This document shows positions 25,760-35,024 of a stretch of DNA of 64,000 nt, in pieces. This stretch comes from JANDLT01 sp041743485. Lineage in GTDB: Bacteria > Acidobacteriota > Blastocatellia > Pyrinomonadales > Pyrinomonadaceae. Both the position numbers and the translations under genes were made by a program. The notes under the pieces are model-generated. The model had not been told where the DNA came from, ran no database searches, and saw nothing but the letters and a program-made list of their open reading frames with translations. Location: contig JBGTMR010000167.1 in the NCBI GenBank assembly GCA_041743485.1, positions 19,443 to 83,442 on the forward strand. The letters are read 5' to 3'. How positions within the stretch are numbered: the first letter of the stretch is position 1; every line of letters begins with the position of its first letter.

Positions 25760-27052
25760 ATGTTTTTCTTCGGCAACAGATTTTTGTCCGGCTTTCGTCG
25801 CAGCCCAACCTGCACCATCGTCGTTTCGGTTGTCGCTTCCATCATCAGTGTTTTATGCACGCCGATGCTCGTTCGGGCACAGCAAACGATGCGACGGCGA
25901 ACACCACCGTCCTCGTCGTCACCTCAAAGTAAACCCGCTACCCGTGAGTTGTCAGCGGCGCAAGTCGCCCATCACACCAAGCACGCTCTCGTGCTTGTCG
26001 AGACAGCGGACGTGCAAGGTCGTCCTCTCAAATACGGCTCGGGTTTCTTCGTGCTTCCTGACGTGATTGCGACCAATTTTCATGTCATCGAAGGAGCGAC
26101 CTTCATCTCAATCAAGCCGCTTGGCTCCGAACGTATATTCCGCGACATTCTTGTAATCGAGACCGACCACGACGCCGACCTCGCGCTGGTTAAGATTTCA
26201 GGCGCGAGAATCGCCCCGCTGACTTTGGGAACGAGTCCGCCGACGCTCGGCGAGCGTGTCTATGCGCTTGGCAACCCGCGCGGCTTTGAAGGCACGATCA
26301 CCGAAGGAATCGTATCGGGGCTGCGTAGCGAAGCTCGCATCGGCTACTTGCAGTTCAGTGCTTCGATAGCAACCGGCAGCTCCGGCGGACCCGTCGTCGA
26401 CGCGAGCGGTACGGTAGTCGGAGTCGTGACGCTCATGCTTAACGACGCGCAAAACCTTAACTTCGCAGTGTGTGTTTCGCACTTGCAAGCATTGCTCAAG
26501 CAAGTCGCAGCAAACCGGAAACAAGATGTCTCACGCACAGTACGACAAAATGAAACTGTGATGCCCAAAGCCAAAGCCAGTGCAAGTGCGCGGGTTAGAA
26601 GTGTGACCCCGCCACTGAATGTCCCCGCCAAAAAACCGGCACAGGATGAGATGTCCCGGTCATCGCGTGACGGGAATGAGGAGTTTCGACGGCTGGCGGA
26701 TGAGTTGGTGCCACTGACGCGCGGTTTTCATCGAGCTTTTGTGTGGTGCGATGCCGATGCACTTGAGCCTTTACTCGCCAATGGTTTCGCCGTAGACGGG
26801 TTGGGCAGAGCCGAATTTCTAAGGCAGATTAAAGTTGGGAAGGCAGCGGCGGAAGTCGCCGGTTACGAGGTCGAGGAAATCAAAATCGAGAGCGGCGGAG
26901 ACGCTCCGGTATTGACTAGCGTCGTAGTTTATCAGGGGCACGACGGGGCAAGAGCGCGCTACCGCAACCGCTTCGTGTTCGGGCGTGAAGGGGGCGGATG
27001 GCGGATAAAAACACAGACGGCGGAACGAATGATTGGTTTGTTCGGCGGGTAA
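25760..27052 (+). CDS. Exported trypsin-like serine protease with C-terminal NTF2-like domain
   Basis: A signal peptide or anchor (about 20-38) ends at M-L-V-R-A-Q and is followed by a Ser/Pro-rich linker. Residues about 75-260 form an S1C/trypsin-2 protease: catalytic His in T-N-F-H-V-I-E-G, Asp in H-D-A-D-L-A-L-V, Ser in T-G-S-S-G-G-P-V. No PDZ domain follows. Instead, after a linker, residues about 320-430 form an NTF2/SnoaL-like domain (R-A-F-V-W-C-D-A-D-A-L-E-P-L-L to G-G-G-W-R-I-K-T). ATG 25760 is chosen because GGGAGGAG lies 7 bp upstream. Likely an envelope protease; no link to neighbours is visible. Confidence 0.82.
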   Translation: MFFFGNRFLSGFRRSPTCTIVVSVVASIISVLCTPMLVRAQQTMRRRTPPSSSSPQSKPATRELSAAQVAHHTKHALVLVETADVQGRPLKYGSGFFVLPDVIATNFHVIEGATFISIKPLGSERIFRDILVIETDHDADLALVKISGARIAPLTLGTSPPTLGERVYALGNPRGFEGTITEGIVSGLRSEARIGYLQFSASIATGSSGGPVVDASGTVVGVVTLMLNDAQNLNFAVCVSHLQALLKQVAANRKQDVSRTVRQNETVMPKAKASASARVRSVTPPLNVPAKKPAQDEMSRSSRDGNEEFRRLADELVPLTRGFHRAFVWCDADALEPLLANGFAVDGLGRAEFLRQIKVGKAAAEVAGYEVEEIKIESGGDAPVLTSVVVYQGHDGARARYRNRFVFGREGGGWRIKTQTAERMIGLFGG

Positions 27053-27780
27053 TCGAGGGTGTTCGGGGGCGTTTGGTAGAAACAACGAGTCGATAGCAGA
27101 AAAGAAAAATTAGAAGCGGATGGCGAGTAACGAATGTCAGCGGAGAAGAATTTATGACAGTTAAAGAGTGTCGCTGATATGAGGGAAACTGAAACGACGG
27201 CGCGCACGGATCGCATGGATGAGACCGCGAGAGTGTTCCGGCTTCGCCCCAGTGACTTGCCAGCAAAGCGATACACAAACTTTTAAAATCGCAAGATGTG
27301 CGATGCAGATTTGATGGTGAGAAGAGAAGTAAATGCTGCGGTCAGTTCAGGCATTTGAGGTCATGCTCAACCCAGCAGATGCAAACGTTCATCCCTGCTC
27401 GAAGCCCGATAACAACAGTCGCGGAACTCCTCGCGCACATCGGAAATAACAAGTTCGATTACGATTTATCCGCCGCGGCGATGGTCGATTAGCGAGTTGA
27501 CCGGTGCGATTGCGGCGGATAAATTTAAGCGGATGTGCAGTCGAGCGTTTGATTATTAGAGCGTCACAGAGGGCAGTGCGGTGATGACGGGAGGTAATAT
27601 AAGCATCACCGACAAATTACTTTTCTGACTCGGAATCAAGGGAATCATGCCTTTTGAGACTGCTTCGGAAGTCACTATTTCACTTGCGGCGGGGATGAAA
27701 AGAATCAGTAATGTTGCCTGTTAAAGACGTATTTTCACTGCTCGTCAACCGTTGCGGCGTGCAAAAATTGTCGCGGCTAA

Positions 27781-28074
27781 GCCTTCGCCAGCCTTGCTAA
27801 CAAGCTTTCCGTTCGCACCGCGAAGCAAGTTTTATCTAACCGGTTTGAGCGCAAAAAAGGACAAAATTCACTGGCAAAAGCTTTCTTCTTCGGGCAAGAA
27901 CGCCGGCTACTACTAAACCGTGAAGAACAACTGATGCGCTTGCTTACAGCCGCCGGAATGAATACGGAAGCTTGTGATGTCGCGGTTGATCTTGGTGAAA
28001 AACTGAGCACAACCAAAGCTCAAACCGATGCCTACGCCAAAGATTTTTTCATTCCTTTCCGTCACCGTAAATGA
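27781..28074 (+). pseudogene. Start-less open frame, remnant of an unidentified gene
   Basis: The frame runs 97 codons from a TAA (27778-27780) to a TGA (28072-28074). Its composition looks like a real helical protein (for example G-Q-E-R-R-L-L-L-N-R-E-E-Q-L-M-R-L-L), but there is no start before the internal ATG at 27931. A start-bearing frame just upstream (ATG 27712, V-F-S-L-L-V-N-R-C-G-V) ends at 27798 and could be its displaced 5' part. No family recognised. Confidence 0.35.
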
Positions 28075-28330
28075 CCGTCGAGAGCGAATGCAGAAGGAGC
28101 AATCCCGAATCCAGAAGAGGGTTCGAGCGCAGGTCGATGAACAACTTCGCTTCGCCCACACCAACTATTATTACCTTCACGCACACCACTAAAAACTCAC
28201 CAAAGGGTTGGAAAAAACGCCGCCGAATCGTGACCGGAGCAGATAAATTCAGCAATGGATTTTGTTCTTTTCTACGATCCGGCGGCGTTTTTTTGAGGCT
28301 GTTTCTACTTTAATTCGCTCTATTCCATCT

Positions 28331-28470
28331 GATTTCCTGACTGTTTTCCTGCTACTTCTTGGCTGCTTTCCTGTTATTTCTTAGCTGTTTTCCTACTGCT
28401 TTCTGGTATTTTCTTAGCTACTTTCTGGCTGCTTTGCTGATGATTTCTTGGCTGCTTATTGAGTCTGCTA
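28331..28470. repeat. Degenerate pyrimidine-rich tandem repeat
   Basis: About 140 bp of imperfect 11- and 22-bp units around TTTCCTGNTATTTCTTGGCTG, with strong strand asymmetry (almost no purine runs on the plus strand). Units include TTTTCCTGCTACTTCTTGGC and TTTCCTGTTATTTCTTAGCT. Iteron-like arrays of this period occur at plasmid origins, but slippage repeats are an equal possibility. Confidence 0.55.
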
Positions 28471-28954
28471 CTTCGATTCAGCTGCTAAAATATACCTCTT
28501 AATTCTGCTCATGCTACCCTCTCCACCGTTCTTTTTGAGTTGCCCCGGACTCGAATTTCCCTACTTACAACAACCAAAAATTACCACAAACTACTCGAAA
28601 AATAAGCTGGAAAAGACTAAGATTTTGGGTTTTTTATCACAAGCAGGATAGCGGTTGTAATATATGAGTTAAACCTGTTAGATACAATACTTTAAGACTG
28701 TAGAAAATCAGAAAGTGGTATACAAACCACTATAATGCCTATGTTCTAAGTAAGTTAGGGTTACAGAATGGTACTCAAAATAGAGTTTCCTTCTTAACAT
28801 AACCAATGCGAATGGTTTACGAGTATAGAACCCAAATCAGTGGTTGTAGAATCTACAAAAAGGTGTTAATTATCATAGAGTTACTGGTACAAGTGAAGTT
28901 TTACCACTATCACTGCCCGAAATCCAAAAATTCTGTTCAGAAAAAAGATAACGA

Positions 28955-29701
28955 ATGCCTGTCAATCCTAACAAATCGCTGACTCTAAAAAAGCTTTCGA
29001 CGGCTTCTATATCCGGAAATTTGTGGCACGAAGATTATCGCAATTTCGATGCGGATTGTCGCGCCCTCAAGAAAAAACCGGCGGAACTTTTACGGGATAT
29101 AGTCGCTGCCTACTACAAAAATGACCGCTTCAAAAATATCACTTTGGATACCCTGGAATCAGGCATCTGGAGAATACATAAGAAGGCAATCAGTGAGGGA
29201 ACGGAACCTCTGAAAAAGCAGATCGCCGGGCTGGACGATGTGATCGGTGGTGTCTTCCGGTTGGTTGAAAACATCAGAGACAAGGCACTCGAGAAGCAAG
29301 AAACAACAGACAACAATGAGCGGGAAGAACTGCTTAACGCCATGGCACAGCTTATCGAAATCGTCACCGATTTGAAGCAAGCCATTACTCACCCGGATGC
29401 CGGAACGGCGGGGGAGACGGTGCCCAAAACAAGCGAAGCGGTCGAGCATATCAAACAAACCATGCAACTGATCGCCGAGTACGTCGTGCTTAACTACAAA
29501 GCCGGTGAGCGAGCTCGGGAACAAATCTTGCAGTTACTTGTCGCCCCTCATCTAATGAGCGAGGGAAGGAGCGACGAAGAGATAAACAGCGTCGCCAATC
29601 GGATTGGCGACGCGGCTGAGAAGGTTGCTATGCAGCGGGTCAATGAAACCAGAAAACAGATGAGTCAGGCGATCAAAAAAGTAAAAGTCGGAGACGGTTA
29701 G
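28955..29701 (+). CDS. Probable relaxosome accessory protein
   Basis: The 248-residue protein has an N-terminal region (about 20-55) with R-A-L-K-K-K-P-A-E-L-L-R-D-I-V-A-A-Y-Y, resembling the DNA-binding segment of MobC-like accessory proteins. A long helical, probably coiled-coil body follows to the end. It lies 5' of the relaxase gene on the same strand, where such proteins normally stand, and after a long AT-rich non-coding region. Binding to an origin of transfer is inferred from place and shape; the family match is weak. Confidence 0.5.
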   Translation: MPVNPNKSLTLKKLSTASISGNLWHEDYRNFDADCRALKKKPAELLRDIVAAYYKNDRFKNITLDTLESGIWRIHKKAISEGTEPLKKQIAGLDDVIGGVFRLVENIRDKALEKQETTDNNEREELLNAMAQLIEIVTDLKQAITHPDAGTAGETVPKTSEAVEHIKQTMQLIAEYVVLNYKAGERAREQILQLLVAPHLMSEGRSDEEINSVANRIGDAAEKVAMQRVNETRKQMSQAIKKVKVGDG

Positions 29702-29758
29702 TGCCGCCGCGAAACATGGCGGAGAACGCCGCATCTGTAAAGAAACCGGGGCAAGAAT

Positions 29759-29968
29759 ATGGCGTCAAAACATTTCAACTTCGATTTGATACCGTTTGAC
29801 CAAAACGACAAAAACAATATTACCGCGAATGGGATTGGTACCAATGCGCGGAATGAAGAACTCAGCGTTTCGATACCGCTCAATAGACAAGAAAGCAAGT
29901 GGTTTAATCGGATGGTTGAGTCAATCAGGAAGCGGGCACTCCCGATTGATTGGGAAGTCGACGAGTAG
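29759..29968 (+). CDS. Small hypothetical protein in the mobilisation module
   Basis: The 69-residue frame starts at ATG 29759 and ends in an amphipathic segment (W-F-N-R-M-V-E-S-I-R-K-R). It sits between the putative accessory protein and the relaxase gene, same strand, without overlap. No family recognised. Even codon use and position give modest support. Confidence 0.4.
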   Translation: MASKHFNFDLIPFDQNDKNNITANGIGTNARNEELSVSIPLNRQESKWFNRMVESIRKRALPIDWEVDE

Positions 29969-30033
29969 CCGGCGAAAAGAATATTCAAAAAGAATATTGA
30001 CGGCAATCAGCAGCAGGAAAGGTTTAGCCGGAA

Positions 30034-33000
30034 ATGCAAATAATGAAAGTGGTGAGCGGCGCGCGGCAGGGGAGCGGAGGGTCAGGTTCGCACTCCGGCA
30101 ACCGTTATGTCGCCGAGCGCGAGCGAGATGAAGAACGCGAAGGCAAGAGTCCACGTCCGCTGTTCACCGACCGCGAAGACGGCTTGACGTGGCAGGACGC
30201 CGACCGCCAATTAACCGGCGGGCGGGGTGAGCCGCAATCTGATGAATTACTACCACATCGTTCACTCGCTCGAAGCCGAGGATTACATTCGACTGGGAGA
30301 TACGGAAGCTGAACGGCGGGACGAATTCCGTGACGCGGTGAGAGAAACGATGGAGGATTTCGCCCGGGCGTTGAACATCAAAACATTAGAATGGACGGGA
30401 GGCATTCATCGCAATACGGAACACCCGCATGCCCACGTCTTGATCAACAAGGACGTGATTGGACACTTCGGAAAAGCCGAAACATTGAATCTTTTGCCGA
30501 TGAATATGCTCAATCGTTCGGAAGAAAACCAACGCGGTGAACAAGTGACAATTACGGGCACACTGTCGCGTGACCTTGACCGGGCGGCGAAGAGCCGAGG
30601 GCGGGACATCACGGCGATACGTTTGACCGACGTACGCTCGGGAATTGAGTATGTACGACCCATCATCGATGAGCGGAGTCAACCGGGAGACACTACCGCC
30701 GAGCGTCAGATTGGAATGGAAGAAGCTTTGGTGGTCGGGAAATGGCTTGTGCTTGAAGCTGGATTTGCCCACGAAGAAGCAAACTCACGTGCTTTGTCTA
30801 CGACGCAATCGCCGGGTAATGATGTTATCAAGTCGAGAAGGGCTGAACCTGAAAGTGCCGTCTCTGCGAAACACTTACTGCTAACCAATTTGCGGAAAGA
30901 GGTGGAAGCAATGGATGCCCGTTCCCTCGCCGCGAATGGCAAGCGCGCCGCCGCCTTTCTCACCAACAAGCAGATACGGGAGATGGAAAGCTCTCGCTCA
31001 AAAACTCTCAAATTCGAATTCAAAACCGACCCGAAACATCTCGACGCCCCGGAGAAAGCACCCGGACGCACACCTGCACAGATCGAGCATGACCGTGCGA
31101 TTCTCGCCGACGAGTGGCGCGGTCGCGCCCGTGTCGAAGAGTTGACCGGACGACGGCAAAGCTTGATCGCGAGCGGCGAATACGCGCGCTACGCCGTTAA
31201 CGACCCGTCGCGCTCAGGGCGTGAGGAGACGGGAGAAAACGGAAACGGTGACAAGCGAAAACTCTCAATCGCCGACATCACCCGCCGGGCGGAGGCGCGC
31301 GCCGAACGCCGTGTCGGTGAGGAAGAAGCCCGCGCCGGAATCGTCGACCCACACAGCGGAAGACCCACCAGAACACGGTTGCCGAAGGATTACTGGGAAG
31401 GGCGTCGTGAGCGCAAGGAAAAGTTCGCCGCCACCGACCTTGAACGTCACCGCACGGTGATCGATGAACTGAAAACCGCCGGTGCCGGATCACTGGCGAA
31501 ACTCGAGCGCGGACTCGCGAAAGAACAAAGGAATCTGACTAAAACCGAGCACGAAGCGACAAAAATCCGAATCGATTACCGCCGGCGCGGTGAGGAATTG
31601 CCTGTTCCCTCGCTCGGCCGCAACGATCTGTCCAAACTTCAGGAGCGGGCATACTCGTCGGGCGACGCGGTGCGGTGGCGTGAACTGGAATCTATCCGCG
31701 AAGCCCGCGCCGCAGAGACCGGACGCCCGACTCGCATGGACCGGGAAGTCGGCAGGCTCGGTGAACAACTCTACGTCGCGCGCGCGGCTCTGCGGGTCGA
31801 GGAAGATCGGCGTGAGCAGTTCCGCCACACGCGGCATTTGACTCCGTGGCGGATAACTTCGGAATCAGGAAAGTCAGATGCTGGTAGCAATGATAAACCG
31901 GACACCAAGGCGGTTGAGGCGCACGAGCGCGGCGTCTCGATTGGCGAACTCGACCGCCGCATCGAACAAGCCCATGACCGCTCGCTGCTGTTCGGACGCC
32001 GCGTAATGCACTACTCGCCTGCCGACCGGGCGGCAGCCGCGGCTGAGAAAACACAACTGCTCGAGCAGCGAGCGAAAATTGAAGTCCTCGTTGCCGCGCG
32101 CGAAGCCGAGATGGATAAACGACTCGCCGGGGCAGGAAAACTCGTCGAAGAATTGGGCAAAGCCTACGAGCGCGAAGCGATTGAATACCGCTCGACGGGC
32201 ACTCCCCTTCCGGAACGCACTCATACGAAAGAAGACATCATCCGCCTCGCGACGTGCGCCGAAAACTTGCGCGACGCCGACCTGCGCCGTGAAGTGTTCC
32301 GGCTTGACCAAGAGCGCGAAGAAAGATTGCCGGAGCACGCGCGCACCGATCAGGGCGAGCGTTTGTCGCGTATTCGCGGGCACGAAATCGCCAGTGAGAT
32401 CTATGCCGGCGAAGCCGACAAACGACGCGAGCAGACTCTCGAACGCCTTGACCGCGTGCGCTTGAGTGTCGGAGGGCAAGTGGTTGGTGATGGCAGCGCG
32501 GGAGAAACGACGCCGATCGGTGTGCCGCGCACCACGACCCTGCGTGCCGAAGAGAGAGGGACTGAGATCGCGCGCTTGCTGCGGTACGTGATTGAACCCG
32601 CCGAGCGTCGGGAGATGCGGCTCGCAGCGCGTGCTGCGACCGAAGCCTTAGCCGCCCGCGTCGTCGAACAAGCCGAGCAGGCGCGAGAATACCTCGACGC
32701 GGTTAAAGCCGAAGCCAAGATTCTCGCAGACAATCTGGGACAAAACTCTGAAAAGACAGCACCGCGTTTCTCGGCGCGCGAGGAAATCGGTGTCGAGATA
32801 TATGCCGCCCGCCAGCTCGACCCGGAGGTTCGCGCCCGTTACGAAAAGGTTCTACAGGGAGAAGACGCGTCGGCAAAATTAGCTTCGATTCCCGAACACA
32901 TCATCGGGCAGGTTCAGCCGGAGCAGGCTCAAGGACGCGACTTCTATGAGCCGTCCGGTCCCGGAAATCTCGAAGTAGATGCCGACCAATCTCGTGCAAC

Positions 33001-33097
33001 CCAAGCGTCGCTGAACGAGAGCGGTTCGTTTTCGATAATCAAGAACCTGATTACGGGGTCGTTGGTGAGAGGGGTGCCGAGCCTGATAAAGAAGTGA
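30034..33097 (+). pseudogene. MOB-type relaxase, split by a frameshift
   Basis: The N-terminal ~72 residues (frame 1, from ATG 30034) show M-K-V-V-S-G-A-R and G-N-R-Y-V-A-E-R-E-R-D, the start of HUH relaxases of this kind, with the candidate catalytic Tyr. The frame then breaks near 30250, and frame 2 continues Y-H-I-V-H-S-L-E and the metal-binding motif H-R-N-T-E-H-P-H-A-H-V (about 30410). About 850 residues of charged helical tail follow. One extra base within GATGAATTACTACC explains the shift. The full protein would be about 1020 residues. If the shift is real the relaxase is inactive; if it is a base-calling error the element is mobilisable. The long frame-2 part remains perfectly open. 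Confidence 0.78.
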
Positions 33098-33182
33098 TTA
33101 AAGAATCGGATTCGCGCTCGGATCCGGGATTTATCTACGAGCGTTAAAAGGGCTGCAATAGTTGACTTCGGGTTAAGGTACA

Positions 33183-33291
33183 GAATGTCAGGTTTGCTTG
33201 ACATTCTAGGCACGAATGTCAAGCAAACCTGACATTTGAGGCAGCTTTTCGGTGTTTTTTATGTACAGAATGTCAACCAAACGTGACATTC
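33183..33291. repeat. Three copies of a 24-bp dyad, candidate operator or partition site
   Basis: GAATGTCAGGTTTGCTTGACATTC (33183-33206) is followed 7 bp later by its near-exact reverse complement (33214-33237). A third variant has GAATGTCA, then ACCAAACG, then TGACATTC (33268-33291). Each copy is itself a dyad with outer arms GAATGTCA and TGACATTC. Multiple such sites just after the relaxase gene suggest a protein-binding array (partition, transfer control or an operator). Confidence 0.7.
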
Positions 33292-33358
33292 CGGTTTGAA
33301 CCCGGTTATGTGAAAATATATCCGACGGGGCAGCCCACGCTTGTCACACACCTCCCGA

Positions 33359-33392
33359 AAATGCCCCCGTCACTATCGTCACGGGGGCATTT
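33359..33392. terminator. Strong bidirectional hairpin terminator
   Basis: AAATGCCCCCGT (33359-33370) and ACGGGGGCATTT (33381-33392) are perfectly complementary over 12 bp around a 10-base loop. The A/T-rich stem ends give U-runs in both directions. It can end transcripts from the relaxase side and from the minus-strand HEAT operon. Confidence 0.75.
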
Positions 33393-33468
33393 AGATTAAC
33401 CAGCAGATCAAATGATATAAAACCTCAAGTCGCTGTTAGCATCCGATAATATAATTTATATAGCAACT

Positions 33469-33567
33469 GGCTTTGCCCGACGATTAATCAACGGCTACCA
33501 CATATTGATGCAGTCTCCGTTATTTTGCCCAAGATGAAGAGGTAATTTTGTATTGTTGGGCAAAGCC
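33469..33567. repeat. 99-bp element with palindromic ends, copy A
   Basis: It begins GGCTTTGCCCGACGAT and ends ATTGTTGGGCAAAGCC, which are inverted repeats with two mismatches in 16. Copy B at 46339-46437 has the same length and, in inverted orientation, shares the internal words ACCACATA and CCCAAGAT at nearly the same offsets. The ends contain RYYYAAC/GTTRRRY-like boxes (GTTGGGC intact, GCCCGAC one mismatch), as in integron attC sites, but pairing extends beyond those boxes. A MITE or recombination site is likely. Confidence 0.65.
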
Positions 33568-33674
33568 CCTCAGGCTTTGGCGCAAAATCAGAAATCAAGC
33601 TAAATTTAAGGGGTAAAACCTCTATCATGGTACATCTTGAGCCTCAGTCAGACTTTTGCATCAAAGCCTCTATG

Positions 33675-34103
33675 CTACTTAGTGTCTGCTGTCAACCGTG
33701 CGAGGCTTATACGTGCTGTTGCCGATACATCTAAATCTGAGCTTTCAATAGCAGAATACAAAACCTCTTTAGCTTTAAGTTGAGGAAAGCAGCCGAGAGA
33801 TTCTAGTGCTTCGTGGCGTACTACTATAGAAGTATCATTGAGAGCCACATGGCAGAGTGATTCGAGTGCGACACATCCAAGTATGCAGCCCTGCGAGTAT
33901 AACTTGCCGAGGCTAAATGCCGCTTCGTGGCGCACCACCGGGTCGTTATCGTAGATAAGCGTGCGAGATAATCTCGCTTCTATGAGATTAGCCTGATGTG
34001 GCTCAGCACCGCGTCCGAGTTCCTCCACGAAGTCCATGCGAAGGTGCGAAGCCACATCAGGCGCGAGCCGTCGATCCATAATACTTTCGAGATCATCATT
34101 CAT
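33675..34103 (-). CDS. HEAT-repeat protein
   Basis: The 142-residue protein is built of about three HEAT-type helical repeats, each with the pattern D-x-x-x-V-V-R-H-E-A: D-N-D-P-V-V-R-H-E-A-A-F-S-L-G, then N-D-T-S-I-V-V-R-H-E-A-L-E-S-L-G. These resemble the metal-binding His-Glu repeats of deoxyhypusine-hydroxylase-like proteins, so a di-iron hydroxylase activity is conceivable but the protein is short. It is the last gene of a six-gene minus-strand operon, 66 bp after the glycosyltransferase. Confidence 0.75.
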   Translation of the reverse strand: MNDDLESIMDRRLAPDVASHLRMDFVEELGRGAEPHQANLIEARLSRTLIYDNDPVVRHEAAFSLGKLYSQGCILGCVALESLCHVALNDTSIVVRHEALESLGCFPQLKAKEVLYSAIESSDLDVSATARISLARLTADTK

Positions 34104-34169
34104 GTGTTCGCTTTACGTGCGGAACAAAACGAGTAACCTTACTCTATCTAATCAGACATTAGCCATGCG

Positions 34170-35021
34170 TCATATGACCGTGCATTGCCGGTAACAATCT
34201 CGCCAACTTACCCACTCGCCGGAGATCAACTGATAGCTGTAACAATCTACTGCGGCATCGTCAATCATCTCCGTGCCAGCCCTACAGCATCCGACAAATC
34301 TTCCGCCCCTGCGGTTTGCCGCCTCGAGCATCGTGCGCGTGTAATTCGCCGCAACTTCGCTCCACCTCGAATTACACACGCCAGCGGGGTTATTCCTGTA
34401 CTCGTAGCCGACCTGATTCAGAAAGAAGACCTGATCAGTAGCGACTGCCTCGGTCGCGCGTAGCAGAATATCTTGATCCTCGCCAATGCGCAGTGCCGGA
34501 TTATACCCGCCGATCTCATTGAGCAAACTTCGTCGAGTTATGATCCCATGATAGTAGAAATCGAACCACAAGAAAGGATCGCGCGTCGTTCCGCCATACA
34601 TTTGAAAAAGCCGCTCATAACGGGTAATTGGTCTATGCTCCGCCATACACTCGTCAAAGTAATTCACCTCGACACAGACGACCTGAGCAAAGTCGGGAAG
34701 GTTTGCCAGAGCAGAGATAATGTCAGGGGTGAGCCGATCATCCGAATCCAACACAATAATCCATTGTCCGCTTGCACTTTCTAAGGCATGGTTTCTGGCG
34801 TCGGCAATCCCGATGTTTTCGGGCAACTCGATAAGTCTAACCTTTGTGTTTGGGGCGTCACTATCTATAACGCGGCGATGAACTCGCTTCGCATCAGGGC
34901 AAGACCCATCATCCACGACGATCCATTCGATGTCGGAACCTTGTTGCGCGACAGATTGTGCACACTGCTGAAGGTATTCCTCGCGCTGGTTGAAGATGCA
35001 AGTGATGACGGAAGCAAGCAT
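34170..35021 (-). CDS. Family 2 glycosyltransferase
   Basis: The 283-residue protein has the GT-A fold of GT2 enzymes: A-S-V-I-T-C-I-F-N-Q at the start, V-V-D-D-G-S near 37, N-I-G-I-A-D-A-R-N-H near 68, and the metal-binding V-L-D-S-D-D near 92. I-G-E-D-Q-D-I-L-L-R near 180 is the acceptor-side E-D motif. There is no membrane segment, so it acts in the cytoplasm on a soluble acceptor or a protein. Its ATG lies 3 bp after the stop of the cyclase-like gene. A sugar transfer step inside a cyclase operon is unusual. Confidence 0.85.
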   Translation of the reverse strand: MLASVITCIFNQREEYLQQCAQSVAQQGSDIEWIVVDDGSCPDAKRVHRRVIDSDAPNTKVRLIELPENIGIADARNHALESASGQWIIVLDSDDRLTPDIISALANLPDFAQVVCVEVNYFDECMAEHRPITRYERLFQMYGGTTRDPFLWFDFYYHGIITRRSLLNEIGGYNPALRIGEDQDILLRATEAVATDQVFFLNQVGYEYRNNPAGVCNSRWSEVAANYTRTMLEAANRRGGRFVGCCRAGTEMIDDAAVDCYSYQLISGEWVSWRDCYRQCTVI

Positions 35022-35024
35022 AAC

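Larger units (their letters stand above)
27053..28954. other. 1.9-kb gene-poor stretch with decayed coding traces
   Basis: No intact gene is supported here. Coding traces in the plus strand include a piece at about 27379-27492 (T-V-A-E-L-L-A-H-I-G-N-N-K-F), a short frame at 27647-27724, and a 98-codon frame at 27781-28074 without any start codon. They look like broken remains of one or more genes. The right part is AT-rich with a pyrimidine repeat (28331-28470) and a small hairpin AGTGGT-ACCACT (28714-28731). Lying just before the mobilisation genes, it is the likely place for an origin of transfer, but no nic site was identified. Confidence 0.5.
33098..33674. other. Intergenic region holding repeats and a terminator
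   Basis: No gene. It contains three 24-bp palindromic sites, a strong hairpin terminator and one 99-bp palindromic-ended element, each listed separately. It separates the mobilisation module from the cyclase operon. Confidence 0.6.

Noticed and set aside
28331..28470. CRISPR array
   Set aside because: Units are degenerate, directly adjacent and without spacers; no cas genes.
33469..33567. Integron cassette array interpretation of the 99-bp elements
   Set aside because: Genes between them are in operons on the minus strand rather than single cassettes each followed by attC, and no integron integrase was found; kept only as an alternative.
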